Below, in pieces: positions 42,727 through 51,100 of a stretch of 64,000 bases of DNA. The stretch's first letter is position 1; each line of letters begins with the position of its first letter. The stretch lies in assembly GCF_014653575.1 (NCBI RefSeq), contig NZ_BNAQ01000001.1, positions 372,001 through 436,000 of the forward strand, read 5' to 3'. Made by a program: the position numbers and the translations under genes. The stretch is from Sphingomonas glacialis (GTDB taxonomy: Bacteria > Pseudomonadota > Alphaproteobacteria > Sphingomonadales > Sphingomonadaceae). The notes under the pieces were generated by a model. The model searched no databases, was not told the origin of the DNA, and saw only the letters and a program-made list of their open reading frames with translations.

Positions 42727-43329
42727 ATGAATTTCATCCCGTTGGACTCGGTCGGGCTTCCCGGACTCGCGGCGTTTGCGATCGGCATACTCGCGGGACT
42801 GACGGCGCTGCTGCTCGCGCGCGCGCGTGGCCGGAGCGCCCCGGCCAGCCCCGATTCAGGACGCCGCAACGCCTCGATCCTGTGGATCGTCGTGCAGGGC
42901 TTGGGGATCGGCAGCGCCGGGCTCGGGCGAATCCGCATCGCGCTCGATCCGCTTTCGGCCAAGGCGCTGATCGAGGCGGGCGTCGTGCTCGCGCTTATGC
43001 TCGCGGCGGCGTGGCTGTTCGACTCGGCGTCGCGCGCGATGGGGCGGAACTGGGCGCTGGTCGCACGGACGCGCGACGACGGGCAATTGATCGAAACGGG
43101 TCCGTTCGCGCTGATCCGCAACCCGATCTACGTCTCGCTGGCGTTCGTGATGATCGCGATGGCGATCGCTTATGGTCACACCGCGAGCCTTGTCGTCGGC
43201 ATCCCGCTCTTCGCGCTTGGCACATGGATGCGCGTGCGGCACGAAGAGGTGGTGCTGCGCGCAGCGTTCGGGCCCGCGTTCGATGCCTATGCCGCGCGGG
43301 TCAAACGCTTCGTGCCGGGCGTCCTATGA
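42727..43329 (+). CDS. Isoprenylcysteine carboxyl methyltransferase-like membrane protein
   Basis: A 200-residue integral membrane protein with four to five helices. The ICMT/PEMT-type SAM-binding signature is at the C-terminal part: LIETGPFALIRNPIYVSLAFVMIAMAIAYG, then RVRHEEVVLRAAFGPAFDAYAARVKRFVPGVL, with the paired Glu residues and the conserved R-N-P. Bacterial members methylate small lipid-like or isoprenoid substrates that are mostly unidentified. It starts 51 bases after the M1 peptidase and converges on the GNAT gene with a six-base overlap. Confidence 0.85.
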   Translation: MNFIPLDSVGLPGLAAFAIGILAGLTALLLARARGRSAPASPDSGRRNASILWIVVQGLGIGSAGLGRIRIALDPLSAKALIEAGVVLALMLAAAWLFDSASRAMGRNWALVARTRDDGQLIETGPFALIRNPIYVSLAFVMIAMAIAYGHTASLVVGIPLFALGTWMRVRHEEVVLRAAFGPAFDAYAARVKRFVPGVL

Positions 43330-43968
43330 ACTGGCTGGGCGCAGCATCGACCAAAAGCGCGGGCCTCCCTTGGGCACGCTCCATTCGGCGGTGATCTCGA
43401 AGCCGAGCGCGCGGTAGAAAGCGAGGTTCCGCTCGGTTGCGGTTTCGAGATAGGCCGGGAGTCCGCTCCCGAGGAGGCGATCGAGCCCGCCGCGCACCGC
43501 AGCCGCGCCGAAGCCTCGGCCCTGTGCCGCGGGATCGCAACCCGCGAGGTGAAGATACCACACGGCCTCGCGCGGGAAATGTGCCGAGATCGCGCTCGAC
43601 ACCGCCAGCGCACGGCCGATCGATCCGCCGAGCGCGCGCCACAGCGGCCAGGCGTGGAGCAGCATCGTGAGCATGCTGTCAGACGTTTGCCCCGGCGCAC
43701 GCCACAGCGTCGCCGCCTCGCCGCCAGCGGTCACCAGCCGGATGCCGCTGGACGCGTCGGAATCGAACAGCACGCCAAACAGCCGCGGCAGCCGGAGCGC
43801 ACGGTCAGCAGGATCGGGAAAGATATAGGCCATCGCCGGATCATCGGCGAAAGCGCGCGCGAGCAGCGCGACGATACGGTCACGATCGGCAGTGCCGGCG
43901 ACCCGGACACCCGCAACAGGGTCAGCGTTCCGGTCGGGACGCACGACGGACCCGTGCGAAGGCGTCAT
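43324..43968 (-). CDS. GNAT family N-acetyltransferase
   Basis: A 214-residue acetyltransferase. The acetyl-CoA-binding motif A is WYLHLAGCDPAAQGRGFGAAAVRGGLDRLLGSG (Q/R-x-x-G-x-G/A form), followed by YLETATERNLAFYRALGFEITAEWSVP, the usual motif B. The N-terminal half (RIVALLARAFADDPAMAYIFPDPADRA) is typical of this GNAT group with a long first part. Substrate unknown. It lies 57 bases downstream of clpX on the same strand. Confidence 0.88.
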   Translation of the reverse strand: MTPSHGSVVRPDRNADPVAGVRVAGTADRDRIVALLARAFADDPAMAYIFPDPADRALRLPRLFGVLFDSDASSGIRLVTAGGEAATLWRAPGQTSDSMLTMLLHAWPLWRALGGSIGRALAVSSAISAHFPREAVWYLHLAGCDPAAQGRGFGAAAVRGGLDRLLGSGLPAYLETATERNLAFYRALGFEITAEWSVPKGGPRFWSMLRPASS

Positions 43969-44025
43969 CGGACGCCTTCGCGCACGCAGCGCCCTGCCCC
44001 GCGAACGGGACAGGGTCTGACCAGA

Positions 44026-45294
44026 TTAGGCCGCGCCGGCGCCGGCCTTTTCCTTCTTGCCGTAGACGCGGATCGGCTCCTTGCGGCCCTCGATCACGTC
44101 CTTGTCGATCATCACTTCCTCGACGCTGTCCATACCGGGCAAGTCGAACATCGTGTCGAGCAGGATCCCCTCGAGGATCGAGCGCAGCCCGCGCGCACCG
44201 GTCTTGCGGTCGATCGCCTTCTTGGCGACCGAGACGAGCGCTTCGTCAGTGAAGCCGAGCTTGACCGCCTCCATGTCGAACAGCTTCTGATACTGCTTTA
44301 CCAGCGCGTTCTTCGGCTCGGTCAGGATCGTCACCAGCGCCGGAACGTCGAGATCCTCGAGCGTCGCGATCACCGGCAGACGGCCGACGAACTCGGGGAT
44401 CAGGCCGAACTTGAGCAAATCCTCGGGCTCGACCGCCTTGAGCGTCTCACCGGTACGGCGTTCCTCAGGGCTGGCAACATAAGCACCGAAGCCGATCGAC
44501 TTGCCCTGCAGGCGGTCGCCGATGATCTTCTCGAGGCCGCTGAACGCGCCGCCGCAAATGAACAGGATGTTGGTCGTGTCGACCTGCAGAAACTCCTGCT
44601 GCGGATGCTTGCGGCCACCCTGCGGCGGAACGCTCGCGGTGGTGCCTTCCATCAGCTTGAGCAGCGCCTGCTGGACGCCCTCGCCCGAAACGTCGCGCGT
44701 GATCGAGGGATTCTCGGCCTTGCGGCTGATCTTGTCGATTTCATCGATATAGACGATCCCGCGCTGCGCCCGCTCGACATTGTAGTCGGAGGCCTGGAGC
44801 AGCTTGAGGATGATGTTCTCGACGTCCTCGCCGACGTAACCGGCTTCGGTCAGCGTCGTCGCATCGGCCATCGTGAACGGCACGTCGAGGATGCGCGCGA
44901 GCGTCTGGGCGAGCAGCGTCTTGCCGCAGCCGGTCGGCCCGACGAGCAGGATGTTCGACTTTGCGAGCTCGACATCGGCGCCCTTCTGGCCGTGGTTGAG
45001 GCGCTTGTAATGGTTGTGCACCGCCACCGAGAGCACGCGCTTCGCGCGCTTCTGGCCGATCACATAATCGTCGAGCACGTCGCAGATTTCCTGCGGCGTG
45101 GGCACGCCGCCATCTTTCTTCGAGACGAGCGCCGACTTGGTCTCCTCGCGGATGATGTCGTTGCACAGTTCGACGCACTCATCACAGATGAACACCGTCG
45201 GTCCGGCAATGAGCTTGCGGACTTCATGCTGCGACTTGCCGCAGAAGGAGCAATAAAGCGTGCTCTTCGAATCGCCGCCGCTGAGCTTCGTCAT
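44026..45294 (-). CDS. clpX: ATP-dependent Clp protease ATP-binding subunit ClpX
   Basis: A 422-residue AAA+ unfoldase that feeds substrates, including tmRNA-tagged proteins, to ClpP. The N-terminal zinc finger has Cys15, Cys18, Cys37 and Cys40. Walker A GPTGCGKT is at 119-126, the Walker B region is [11 protein letters not shown], the pore loop GYVGED and [24 protein letters not shown] follow, and the ClpP-docking IGF loop is in [12 protein letters not shown] 45294 matches the usual N-terminus. clpP lies upstream on the same strand, about 154 bases away and separated by a terminator-like hairpin. Confidence 0.98.
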   Translation of the reverse strand: MTKLSGGDSKSTLYCSFCGKSQHEVRKLIAGPTVFICDECVELCNDIIREETKSALVSKKDGGVPTPQEICDVLDDYVIGQKRAKRVLSVAVHNHYKRLNHGQKGADVELAKSNILLVGPTGCGKTLLAQTLARILDVPFTMADATTLTEAGYVGEDVENIILKLLQASDYNVERAQRGIVYIDEIDKISRKAENPSITRDVSGEGVQQALLKLMEGTTASVPPQGGRKHPQQEFLQVDTTNILFICGGAFSGLEKIIGDRLQGKSIGFGAYVASPEERRTGETLKAVEPEDLLKFGLIPEFVGRLPVIATLEDLDVPALVTILTEPKNALVKQYQKLFDMEAVKLGFTDEALVSVAKKAIDRKTGARGLRSILEGILLDTMFDLPGMDSVEEVMIDKDVIEGRKEPIRVYGKKEKAGAGAA

Positions 45295-45371
45295 TCTAAC
45301 CATCCTTGGCGCCACCAGGCGCGCATATGCGGAACGTGTATCCTAGACCGTCCTCGCGCAATCCGACAATC

Positions 45372-45401
45372 ACCAAAATACCCGGTGATGTCAGCACCGG
45401 G
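45372..45401 (-). terminator. Possible terminator or attenuator between clpP and clpX
   Basis: On the minus strand CCCGGTG and CACCGGG pair across seven bases and are followed by TATTTTGG, about 48 bases beyond the clpP stop. It may reduce read-through from clpP into clpX. Confidence 0.6.
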
Positions 45402-45448
45402 ACGTACGTATGACGCCCCGGTGCCCAACAGAACCTTAACCGGCAAGC

Positions 45449-46123
45449 TTACGCCGAGGTCAGCGCAGGCGGCGTGCTCGAATCGTCGGGCAGTGCCGGA
45501 CGCTTGTCGAACACCTGGTCGACCAGGCCGAAATCCTTGGCTTCGTGCGCTTCGAGGAAGGTATCGCGATCCATCGCGCGCTCGATCTCCTCGAGCGGCT
45601 TGCCGGTGTACTGCGCGTAAAGCGCATTCATCCGGTTCTTGATGCGCTGGATTTCCTTGGCCTGGATCTGGATGTCCGACGCCATGCCCTGCGCACCACC
45701 CGAAGGCTGATGGATCATGATCCGCGCGTTGGTGAGCGCGACGCGCATGCCAGGCTCACCGGCGGCAAGCAGGAACGAACCCATCGAGGCGGCCTGCCCC
45801 ATGCACACCGTGCCGACGCGCGGACGGATGTACTGCATGGTGTCATGGATCGCCATGCCCGCCGTGACGACGCCGCCCGGCGAGTTGATGTACATGAAGA
45901 TGTCCTTCTTGGGGTTCTCCGACTCCAGGAAGAGCAGCTGTGCCGAGATGACCGAGGCCATATGGTCCTCGACCCCACCGGTCACGAAAATGATACGTTC
46001 GCGCAGCAGCCGCGAATAAATGTCGAAGCTGCGCTCGCCGCGGTTGGATTGCTCGATGACGATCGGAACGAGGCCGTCATTGATGGGGGCCAGAAAGTCG
46101 CCGGTGTCGAACGGATTGCGCAT
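45449..46123 (-). CDS. clpP: ATP-dependent Clp protease proteolytic subunit ClpP
   Basis: A 224-residue serine protease that forms the tetradecameric chamber used by ClpX and ClpA. The catalytic triad is Ser113 ([11 protein letters not shown]), His138 ([11 protein letters not shown]) and Asp187 ([19 protein letters not shown]). [22 protein letters not shown] is the conserved handle region. The N-terminal 25 residues include the processed leader seen in other ClpP proteins. The C-terminus is slightly extended ([12 protein letters not shown]). Confidence 0.97.
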   Translation of the reverse strand: MRNPFDTGDFLAPINDGLVPIVIEQSNRGERSFDIYSRLLRERIIFVTGGVEDHMASVISAQLLFLESENPKKDIFMYINSPGGVVTAGMAIHDTMQYIRPRVGTVCMGQAASMGSFLLAAGEPGMRVALTNARIMIHQPSGGAQGMASDIQIQAKEIQRIKNRMNALYAQYTGKPLEEIERAMDRDTFLEAHEAKDFGLVDQVFDKRPALPDDSSTPPALTSA

Positions 46124-46185
46124 GATGAGCCTTTTAGTCCTTTATGCCCCTAGAACCGCATACATCGGCGCTGCACGAAACGAGT

Positions 46186-47139
46186 TCAAGCCCCGACGGC
46201 GTCGGAGCGACGGTCATCGCCACCTGGAGCGCGGTGGCTGAGGTAAGCGAGCCGCCGCACTTCGCGCCGACCGCGGACCACCGTGTCGAGGATCAACCCG
46301 GTAAAGACGTTGAGCGCGGCGAGGATCGCGAGGCCGACGACCAGCACCGCGGTCGGCAGTCGGGGCACGAGATGCGTGTGCATATAGGTCACGATCAGCG
46401 GGATCCCGAGCGCGAGCACGGCGAGCGACAGCAGGGCTGCGATCGCGCCGAAGAACAGCAGCGGCCGCTCGATCCGGTAGAGCGTGACGATCGTGCGCGC
46501 GATGCGGAAGCCGTCGCGATACGTGCTGAGCTTCGATTCGGACCCTTCGGGCCGCGCGAAATAGGCGGTCTCGATCTCGCCCGTCGGCATCTTGAGTTCG
46601 AGCGCATGGACGCTGATCTCGGTCTCGATCTCGAACCCGGCCGACAGCACCGGGAAGCTCTTCACGAAGCGCCGCGAGAAGACGCGGTACCCCGAGAAGA
46701 TATCGGTAAAACTGCGCCCGAACAGCTGCGCGAGCATCCCCGTCATCGCCTTGTTGCCGAGCACGTGCCCGCGCCGATAGGCGGCGGTGACCTGCGTCAC
46801 GCGGCTGCCCACCACCATGTCGAGTTGCTCGTCGAGCAGCCGCGCGACGAGCGCCGGCGCGGCGGTCGCGTCGTAGGTCGCATCGCCATCGGCCATGACG
46901 TAGATGTCGGCATCGACGTCGGCGAACATGCGGCGGACGACATTGCCCTTGCCCTGCATCCGCTCGGTGCGAACGACGGCGCCCGCCGCGCGCGCCACGG
47001 CGACGGTGTCGTCACGGCTGTTGTTGTCATAGACGTAGATGGTCGCATCGGGGAGCGCGGCGCGGAACGCCGCGACGGTCTGCGCGATGGCGGTGCTCTC
47101 GTTGTAGCACGGCAGCAGGACGGCGATACGGGATGTCAT
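46186..47139 (-). CDS. Membrane-anchored family 2 glycosyltransferase
   Basis: A 317-residue GT-A glycosyltransferase with two C-terminal membrane helices. The catalytic domain reads IAVLLPCYNESTAIAQTVAAF, YVYDNNSRDDT, and YVMADGDATYDATAAPAL, where ADGD is the DxD-type metal and nucleotide-sugar site. NKAMTGMLAQLFGRSFTDIFSGYRVFSRRF follows. The helices lie at about 230-255 and 265-290. The family includes polyprenyl-phosphate sugar transferases, so a lipid-linked sugar product is likely. It sits between tig and clpP, where no such gene is expected. Confidence 0.88.
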   Translation of the reverse strand: MTSRIAVLLPCYNESTAIAQTVAAFRAALPDATIYVYDNNSRDDTVAVARAAGAVVRTERMQGKGNVVRRMFADVDADIYVMADGDATYDATAAPALVARLLDEQLDMVVGSRVTQVTAAYRRGHVLGNKAMTGMLAQLFGRSFTDIFSGYRVFSRRFVKSFPVLSAGFEIETEISVHALELKMPTGEIETAYFARPEGSESKLSTYRDGFRIARTIVTLYRIERPLLFFGAIAALLSLAVLALGIPLIVTYMHTHLVPRLPTAVLVVGLAILAALNVFTGLILDTVVRGRREVRRLAYLSHRAPGGDDRRSDAVGA

Positions 47140-47237
47140 GGCCGAGCCTTAGGGCGTTATCGTGACGGGTTCGACTGTTTTGTGGTGTGCGGCGTGGGGT
47201 TCGCAGTCGCCGCAGCCGGCGCATCCCCTACAAGGTC

Positions 47238-47323
47238 GTCACCCCGGCCTCGTGCCGGGGTCCACCATGCCGCTCGACGTATCGTCCGGGGCGGGGTGGA
47301 CCCCGGCACAGGGCCGGGGTGAC
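47238..47323. repeat. Inverted pair of 29-base REP-like palindromes (no gene inside)
   Basis: Copies at 47238-47266 (GTCACCCCGG ... GGGGTCCACC) and, inverted, at 47295-47323, 28 bases apart. They match the pair that bounds the GIY-YIG gene at 11857-12257. The pair lies between the end of tig and the start of the glycosyltransferase. Confidence 0.88.
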
Positions 47324-47355
47324 GGATGATGGAGTCGAGCGGGCGGGTGTACGCC

Positions 47356-48999
47356 TTATTCGGCCTTGTCGGCAGCAGCCTTCTTCTTGGCAGCCGGCTT
47401 CTTTACGGGGGCAGCAGCCTCCTCAGCCGGAACAGCCTCGGCCTCAGCGTCGGCAGCAGCTGCCGCCTTCTTCGCCGGCGCCTTCTTGGTCGCGGCCTTC
47501 TTCACCGGCTCGGCTTCGACAAGATCGTCGCCAGCGGCTGCCGGCTCGATGTCGGCGGCTTCCATTTCCTTGGCGTCGTCGGCAGCGGGCTTCGCCTTCT
47601 TAGCAGCCGCCTTCTTTGCCTTGGGCTTGTGGTTGTCGTGATCGTGGGTGTGCGTGCCGCTCGAGAAGCCTTCTTCGCTCTCGATCGCCGCTTCGAGCTC
47701 TTCGCGCGTCACTTCGCGGTCCGAAATCTCGGCCTTCTCGAACAGGAAGTCGACGACCTTGTCCTCGTACAGCGGCGCGCGCAGCTGGGCGGCGGCCATC
47801 GGCTCCTGCTGGATGTACTGCAGGAAGCGCTGGCGGTCTTCGTTGTTATAGTTCTGCGCGGCCTGCGCGATCAGGCGGTTCATTTCCTGCTGGCTGACTT
47901 CGACGCCATTGGCCTGGCCGATTTCCGACAGGAGGAGGCCAAGGCGCACGCGGCGCTCGGCGATCTTGCGGTAATCGTCGCGCTCGGATTCCATCTCGGC
48001 GAGCGCCGCCGCGGGATCTTCCTCGTGCGTCGCTTCGTGCTGGAGCTGCTGCCAGATCTGGTCGAATTCGGCTTCGACCATCGACGGCGGCACTTCGAAG
48101 TCATGACCCTCGGCGAGCTGGTCGAGCAGCTTGCGCTTCATGTGGGTGCGCGTCAGGCCGTTGAGCTCCTGCTCGATCTGGCCCTTCAGGAGACCGGTGA
48201 GCTGCTCGAGGCTCTCGAGCCCGAGCGAGGTCGCGAGGCTGTCGTCGATCACGCTCTCGCCGGCGGTCTTCACCGCGGTGATGCTGAGGTCGAAGGTCGC
48301 GGGCTTGCCGGCGAGTTCCTTGGCCTGATAATCCTCGGGGAAGGTCACCGTGATCTGGCGCTCGTCGCCGACCTTGACGCCGACGACCTGCTCCTCGAAG
48401 CCGGGGATCAGACGACCGGTGCCGAGCTCGACCGACATGTCGCTGCCGGTGCCACCCTCGAACGCCACGTCGCCAACCTTGCCGACGAAGTCCATGACGA
48501 CCAGGTCGCCCATCTGTGCTTCATGGCCCTCGGCCGCGTCGTCCCACTTCTTCTGCTGGTCGGCGAACTTCTGGAGCTGCGCCTGAACCGTCGCGTCGTC
48601 GGCAGGAACGGTGAGGCGCTCGAGCTTGAGCGCGTCGATCGCCGGGGTCGGCACTTCGGGGAGCACTTCGAGCGTCACGGTGATCTGCGCATCGTCACCG
48701 AGCTTGAAACCTTCGGCGAGCTCGACCGAGGGCTGCAGCGCGGGGCGCAGCTTCTGCTCGGCGATCAGCTCCTGGATGCCCTGCTGGATCGAGCTGTTGA
48801 GCGCGTCCTGCATCAGCGCGTCGCCGTGCATCTTGCGCACCAGGTTCGCGGGCACCTTGCCGGGGCGGAAGCCGGGCATCTTCACCGTCGGCGCGACGCG
48901 CTTCAGTTCGGCATCGACACGCGAATCGATATCCTTCGCGGTGATCGTCAGCGTGTAGGCGCGCTTGAGGCCTTCGTTCAACGTCTCGACAGTCTGCAT
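47356..48999 (-). CDS. tig: Trigger factor with a long Lys/Ala-rich tail
   Basis: A 547-residue ribosome-associated chaperone and prolyl isomerase. The ribosome-binding domain carries the signature PGFRPGKVP (in KMPGFRPGKVPANLV), the FKBP-type domain lies at about 150-240 (MGDLVVMDFVGKVGDVAFEGG to LIPGFEEQVVGVKVGDERQITVTFPEDYQAKELAGK), and the arm-forming C-terminal domain runs to about 440. Beyond this a tail of about 100 residues is rich in Lys, Ala and Glu, with a His cluster (HTHDHDNH) and AAKKAP-type repeats, like a histone H1 tail. Most trigger factors end near 430-450 residues. ATG 48999 is the standard start. Confidence 0.95.
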   Translation of the reverse strand: MQTVETLNEGLKRAYTLTITAKDIDSRVDAELKRVAPTVKMPGFRPGKVPANLVRKMHGDALMQDALNSSIQQGIQELIAEQKLRPALQPSVELAEGFKLGDDAQITVTLEVLPEVPTPAIDALKLERLTVPADDATVQAQLQKFADQQKKWDDAAEGHEAQMGDLVVMDFVGKVGDVAFEGGTGSDMSVELGTGRLIPGFEEQVVGVKVGDERQITVTFPEDYQAKELAGKPATFDLSITAVKTAGESVIDDSLATSLGLESLEQLTGLLKGQIEQELNGLTRTHMKRKLLDQLAEGHDFEVPPSMVEAEFDQIWQQLQHEATHEEDPAAALAEMESERDDYRKIAERRVRLGLLLSEIGQANGVEVSQQEMNRLIAQAAQNYNNEDRQRFLQYIQQEPMAAAQLRAPLYEDKVVDFLFEKAEISDREVTREELEAAIESEEGFSSGTHTHDHDNHKPKAKKAAAKKAKPAADDAKEMEAADIEPAAAGDDLVEAEPVKKAATKKAPAKKAAAAADAEAEAVPAEEAAAPVKKPAAKKKAAADKAE

Positions 49000-49075
49000 T
49001 TCAGATCTCACGCCCAATGGATAAGGAGTTCAGGGATAGTGTGTCGCAGTCCCCATGCACAAACGCATGAGAGAC

Positions 49076-49160
49076 TGGTGCGGGCGAAGGGACTCGAACC
49101 CCCACATCTTTCGATGGCAGGACCTAAACCTGCTGCGTCTACCAGTTCCGCCACGCCCGC
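49076..49160 (-). tRNA. tRNA-Leu (TAG anticodon)
   Basis: A class II cloverleaf on the minus strand: acceptor GCGGGCG / CGCCCGC, D arm GGCGGAACTGGTAGACGC, anticodon arm GCAGG-TTTAGGT-CCTGC with anticodon TAG, a long variable arm (CATCGAAAGATG), T arm GGGGGTTCGAGTCCCTT and an encoded CCA. It lies just upstream of tig. Confidence 0.95.
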
Positions 49161-49185
49161 AAGGACACCGCCGGTGTGGGGGGCG

Positions 49186-49213
49186 TCTATACCAGCCATG
49201 CGCCCGGGGGCAA
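49186..49213 (-). promoter_or_regulatory. Predicted tRNA-Leu promoter
   Basis: TTGCCC (49213-49208) and TATAGA (49191-49186) on the minus strand are 16 bases apart, placing the transcription start about 20 bases before the tRNA. Confidence 0.5.
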
Positions 49214-49293
49214 GCGGGCAAACACCCGATGCCGCATCGCCACGCAACCGCTAGGATGCTGGCGCGTTGATACAGCGTAAGAGGAGAGACGTT

Positions 49294-49470
49294 ATGGCCA
49301 GCACGCCCCCAACCGAACTGCCGATCCCGAGCGAACCCGGCCAGCCCGATTCGATGCCGACCGAACTGCCGAGCCCGACGCCCGACGTGGTCGTGCCCGA
49401 TCCCGCGGGCGACCCCGGCGGTGCGCCGATCGCGCCGACCGACACCGGCATGACGGGAGACTTCGCATGA
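49294..49470 (+). CDS. Small Pro/Asp-rich protein of unknown function
   Basis: A 58-residue protein, about a quarter proline (TELPIPSEPGQPDSMPTELP repeated in style), probably unstructured. AGGAGAG lies just upstream of ATG 49294, so translation is well supported. Its stop overlaps the start of the next small gene (ATGA). No signal peptide and no known domain. It may be cytoplasmic and stress related, but nothing in the sequence shows that. Confidence 0.7.
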   Translation: MASTPPTELPIPSEPGQPDSMPTELPSPTPDVVVPDPAGDPGGAPIAPTDTGMTGDFA

Positions 49471-49670
49471 GCGCCCCGCACCCCGACAGCCTGCCCGAGA
49501 ACGACACCGACGCCCGCAGCGACATCGAACAAGCAGTCGAAGCGCGCAAGGACGCGGTCGAGCGCGGCGAAGGCGGGCGCGAGCCCGATGCCTTTACGTC
49601 TCCAGGCATGGAAGACGGCGTCGGCGGGACCGGCGGCGTGGTGAAAAACCAGGACGACGACGCGCAGTAA
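49467..49670 (+). CDS. Small acidic hydrophilic protein of unknown function
   Basis: A 67-residue, charged, probably disordered protein (LPENDTDARSDIEQAVEARKDAVERGEGGREPDAFTSPG), coupled by ATGA to the preceding small gene. No membrane segment or known domain. The pair probably forms a two-gene operon. Confidence 0.68.
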   Translation: MSAPHPDSLPENDTDARSDIEQAVEARKDAVERGEGGREPDAFTSPGMEDGVGGTGGVVKNQDDDAQ

Positions 49671-49709
49671 ATCAGCTCCCGTTGCAACGGTTTGAATATC
49701 CGTCTAATT

Positions 49710-49731
49710 CCCCCCGGACATGTCCGGGGGG
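49710..49731. promoter_or_regulatory. Perfect 22-base palindrome over a ribosome-binding site
   Basis: CCCCCCGGACA and TGTCCGGGGGG form an 11+11 perfect palindrome. Its right arm is the GGGGGG Shine-Dalgarno region of the GTG start at 49737. In RNA it would form a very stable hairpin that hides this site. There is no T-run after it, so it is not a terminator. Confidence 0.75.
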
Positions 49732-49736
49732 ATACG

Positions 49737-50378
49737 GTGGCATTAAAGGTTTCGATAGGTCTTGCAGCCGCTTTTATCGCGTGCTTTCCCGCCGCTGCAC
49801 AGTCGTCGTCATCGGATGGAGCCTGCGAACTCCATATCTGGCCAGGCGCGGGCCTTAATTCTGTTTACAGTGGCGTGTTCCACGGAGGCATCGTCAACGG
49901 TGCCGTCACCGGGCGAGACGGATATCCCGCCTTGGCGGTCGAACCCATCGACACCGCCAATCAGGTCGAACTGCTGCGAAGTGCTGCTTTGCGTGATCAA
50001 CTTAACTTGGCAAAGTATCAGCCAATCGTCCACGAGGAGGCGTTGTCGAGTCGCCTCATGCGGACAAGCGTCGCGCGCATCGCGCCCTCGTCGGCGCCAT
50101 GTTATGCGGAATTTATCGTCGACAGTGTCTTCTTCCAGCAAGACATCGTCGACGGGAGTTACCTCAAGATCCTTTTCCGCTACCGCGACTTCACGACCGA
50201 GCCCGCACCACGTCGGGTCTTCAGCACCTGGACCAAGACCAGACTGACTTTGCTTCCGCCGACGCCCGCAACCGACATGGTCGCCGCCGCCGCCGAACTG
50301 CGCGCGGCCTTCACCAGCGATGTCGCGCTTTTCGCAAGCGCCTTGGCAAAGCCATCAAACACCAAAGCGTCACATTAA
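49737..50378 (+). CDS. Exported protein of unknown function, paralogue 1
   Basis: A 213-residue protein with a Sec signal (VALKVSIGLAAAFIACFPAAAQ). The mature part has Cys30 in GACELHIWPG and Cys122 in APCYAEFIVDSVFFQ, plausible partners for a periplasmic disulphide. FRYRDFTT and a helical C-terminus (AAAAELRAAFTSDVALFASALAK) follow. It is clearly related to the next gene: both share C-E-L-H-I-W-P, the C-Y-x-E-x-I-V-x-x-V-F segment and the overall plan. GTG 49737 was chosen because the GGGGGGA ribosome site lies just before it. I know no family name for it. Confidence 0.8.
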   Translation: MALKVSIGLAAAFIACFPAAAQSSSSDGACELHIWPGAGLNSVYSGVFHGGIVNGAVTGRDGYPALAVEPIDTANQVELLRSAALRDQLNLAKYQPIVHEEALSSRLMRTSVARIAPSSAPCYAEFIVDSVFFQQDIVDGSYLKILFRYRDFTTEPAPRRVFSTWTKTRLTLLPPTPATDMVAAAAELRAAFTSDVALFASALAKPSNTKASH

Positions 50379-50436
50379 ATAAGGCCGTCCATGACGACCC
50401 CTGGGAAAGGGGCCGAAACCAAAGGGGGAGACTATA

Positions 50437-51087
50437 ATGACCAACGCAGTCCATCGCGTCCTGGGAGCCGCTTTCGCTACAGTCGCCTGTGCGATCGGAG
50501 GCATCGCCAGCGCTCAGGCAGCGCCGTGCGAACTTCACATCTGGCCGGCCGAACGGATGAACTCGATGACGACCGGATTGCTCGGCGGCGGTCTGCTCGA
50601 TGCCGCACTCCACAGCGGGAAGGACGCTAGCAACAAAGCCCAGATGGCAAGCGCGCTCGATAGTCCGTCGCAGCTCGACGCGCTGCAGTCGCTCAAATTG
50701 ACCGATCTGCTCAACCGTCAGCCCGGCACCGTCATCGTGCGCCACGAAACACCGCTCGAGCGCAAGACGATGAACAAGGTCAAGACGCGTCGGTCGGATT
50801 CGACCGCGGCCTGCTATTCCGAGCTGATCGTCGCCGATGTCTTCTATCAGAAGGCGGCGATCTACGGCCGGTCGCTGCGCACGCTGTTCATGCTGCGCGA
50901 CTTCGGCAACGACCAGAGGATCGATTACGAATATAAAGCATGGGGTGGCAATGGCTTGAAGCTATTTCCCGCCAAGGAAGGCGAGGACGCGACTGCCGCG
51001 CTCAATGAGCTGGTTTCGGTGTTCGACAAGAATTTCGAGGAATATGCCAACAACGCACGCAAGGCGATGACCGCAAAGAAAGGCTGA
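50437..51087 (+). CDS. Exported protein of unknown function, paralogue 2
   Basis: A 216-residue protein with a Sec signal (VLGAAFATVACAIGGIASAQA). Cys31 in APCELHIWPAER and Cys126 in TAACYSELIVADVFYQ correspond to the two Cys of the preceding gene, and the arrangement LFMLRDFGND mirrors LFRYRDFTTE there. The C-terminus is a helix ending KAMTAKKG. It follows paralogue 1 by 58 bases with a GGGGGA-type ribosome site. Low overall identity suggests an old duplication. Function unknown. Confidence 0.82.
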   Translation: MTNAVHRVLGAAFATVACAIGGIASAQAAPCELHIWPAERMNSMTTGLLGGGLLDAALHSGKDASNKAQMASALDSPSQLDALQSLKLTDLLNRQPGTVIVRHETPLERKTMNKVKTRRSDSTAACYSELIVADVFYQKAAIYGRSLRTLFMLRDFGNDQRIDYEYKAWGGNGLKLFPAKEGEDATAALNELVSVFDKNFEEYANNARKAMTAKKG

Positions 51088-51100
51088 CTACCCGCAGTCA

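Noticed and set aside
43975..44020. Hairpin after clpX as a terminator
   Set aside because: The CCCTG/CAGGG stem is imperfect and has no T-run on the minus strand, so I did not list it.
49720..49746. Eight-codon ATG frame inside the palindrome upstream of GTG 49737
   Set aside because: Overlaps the GTG start in another frame and has no ribosome site of its own; noted only as a possible leader.
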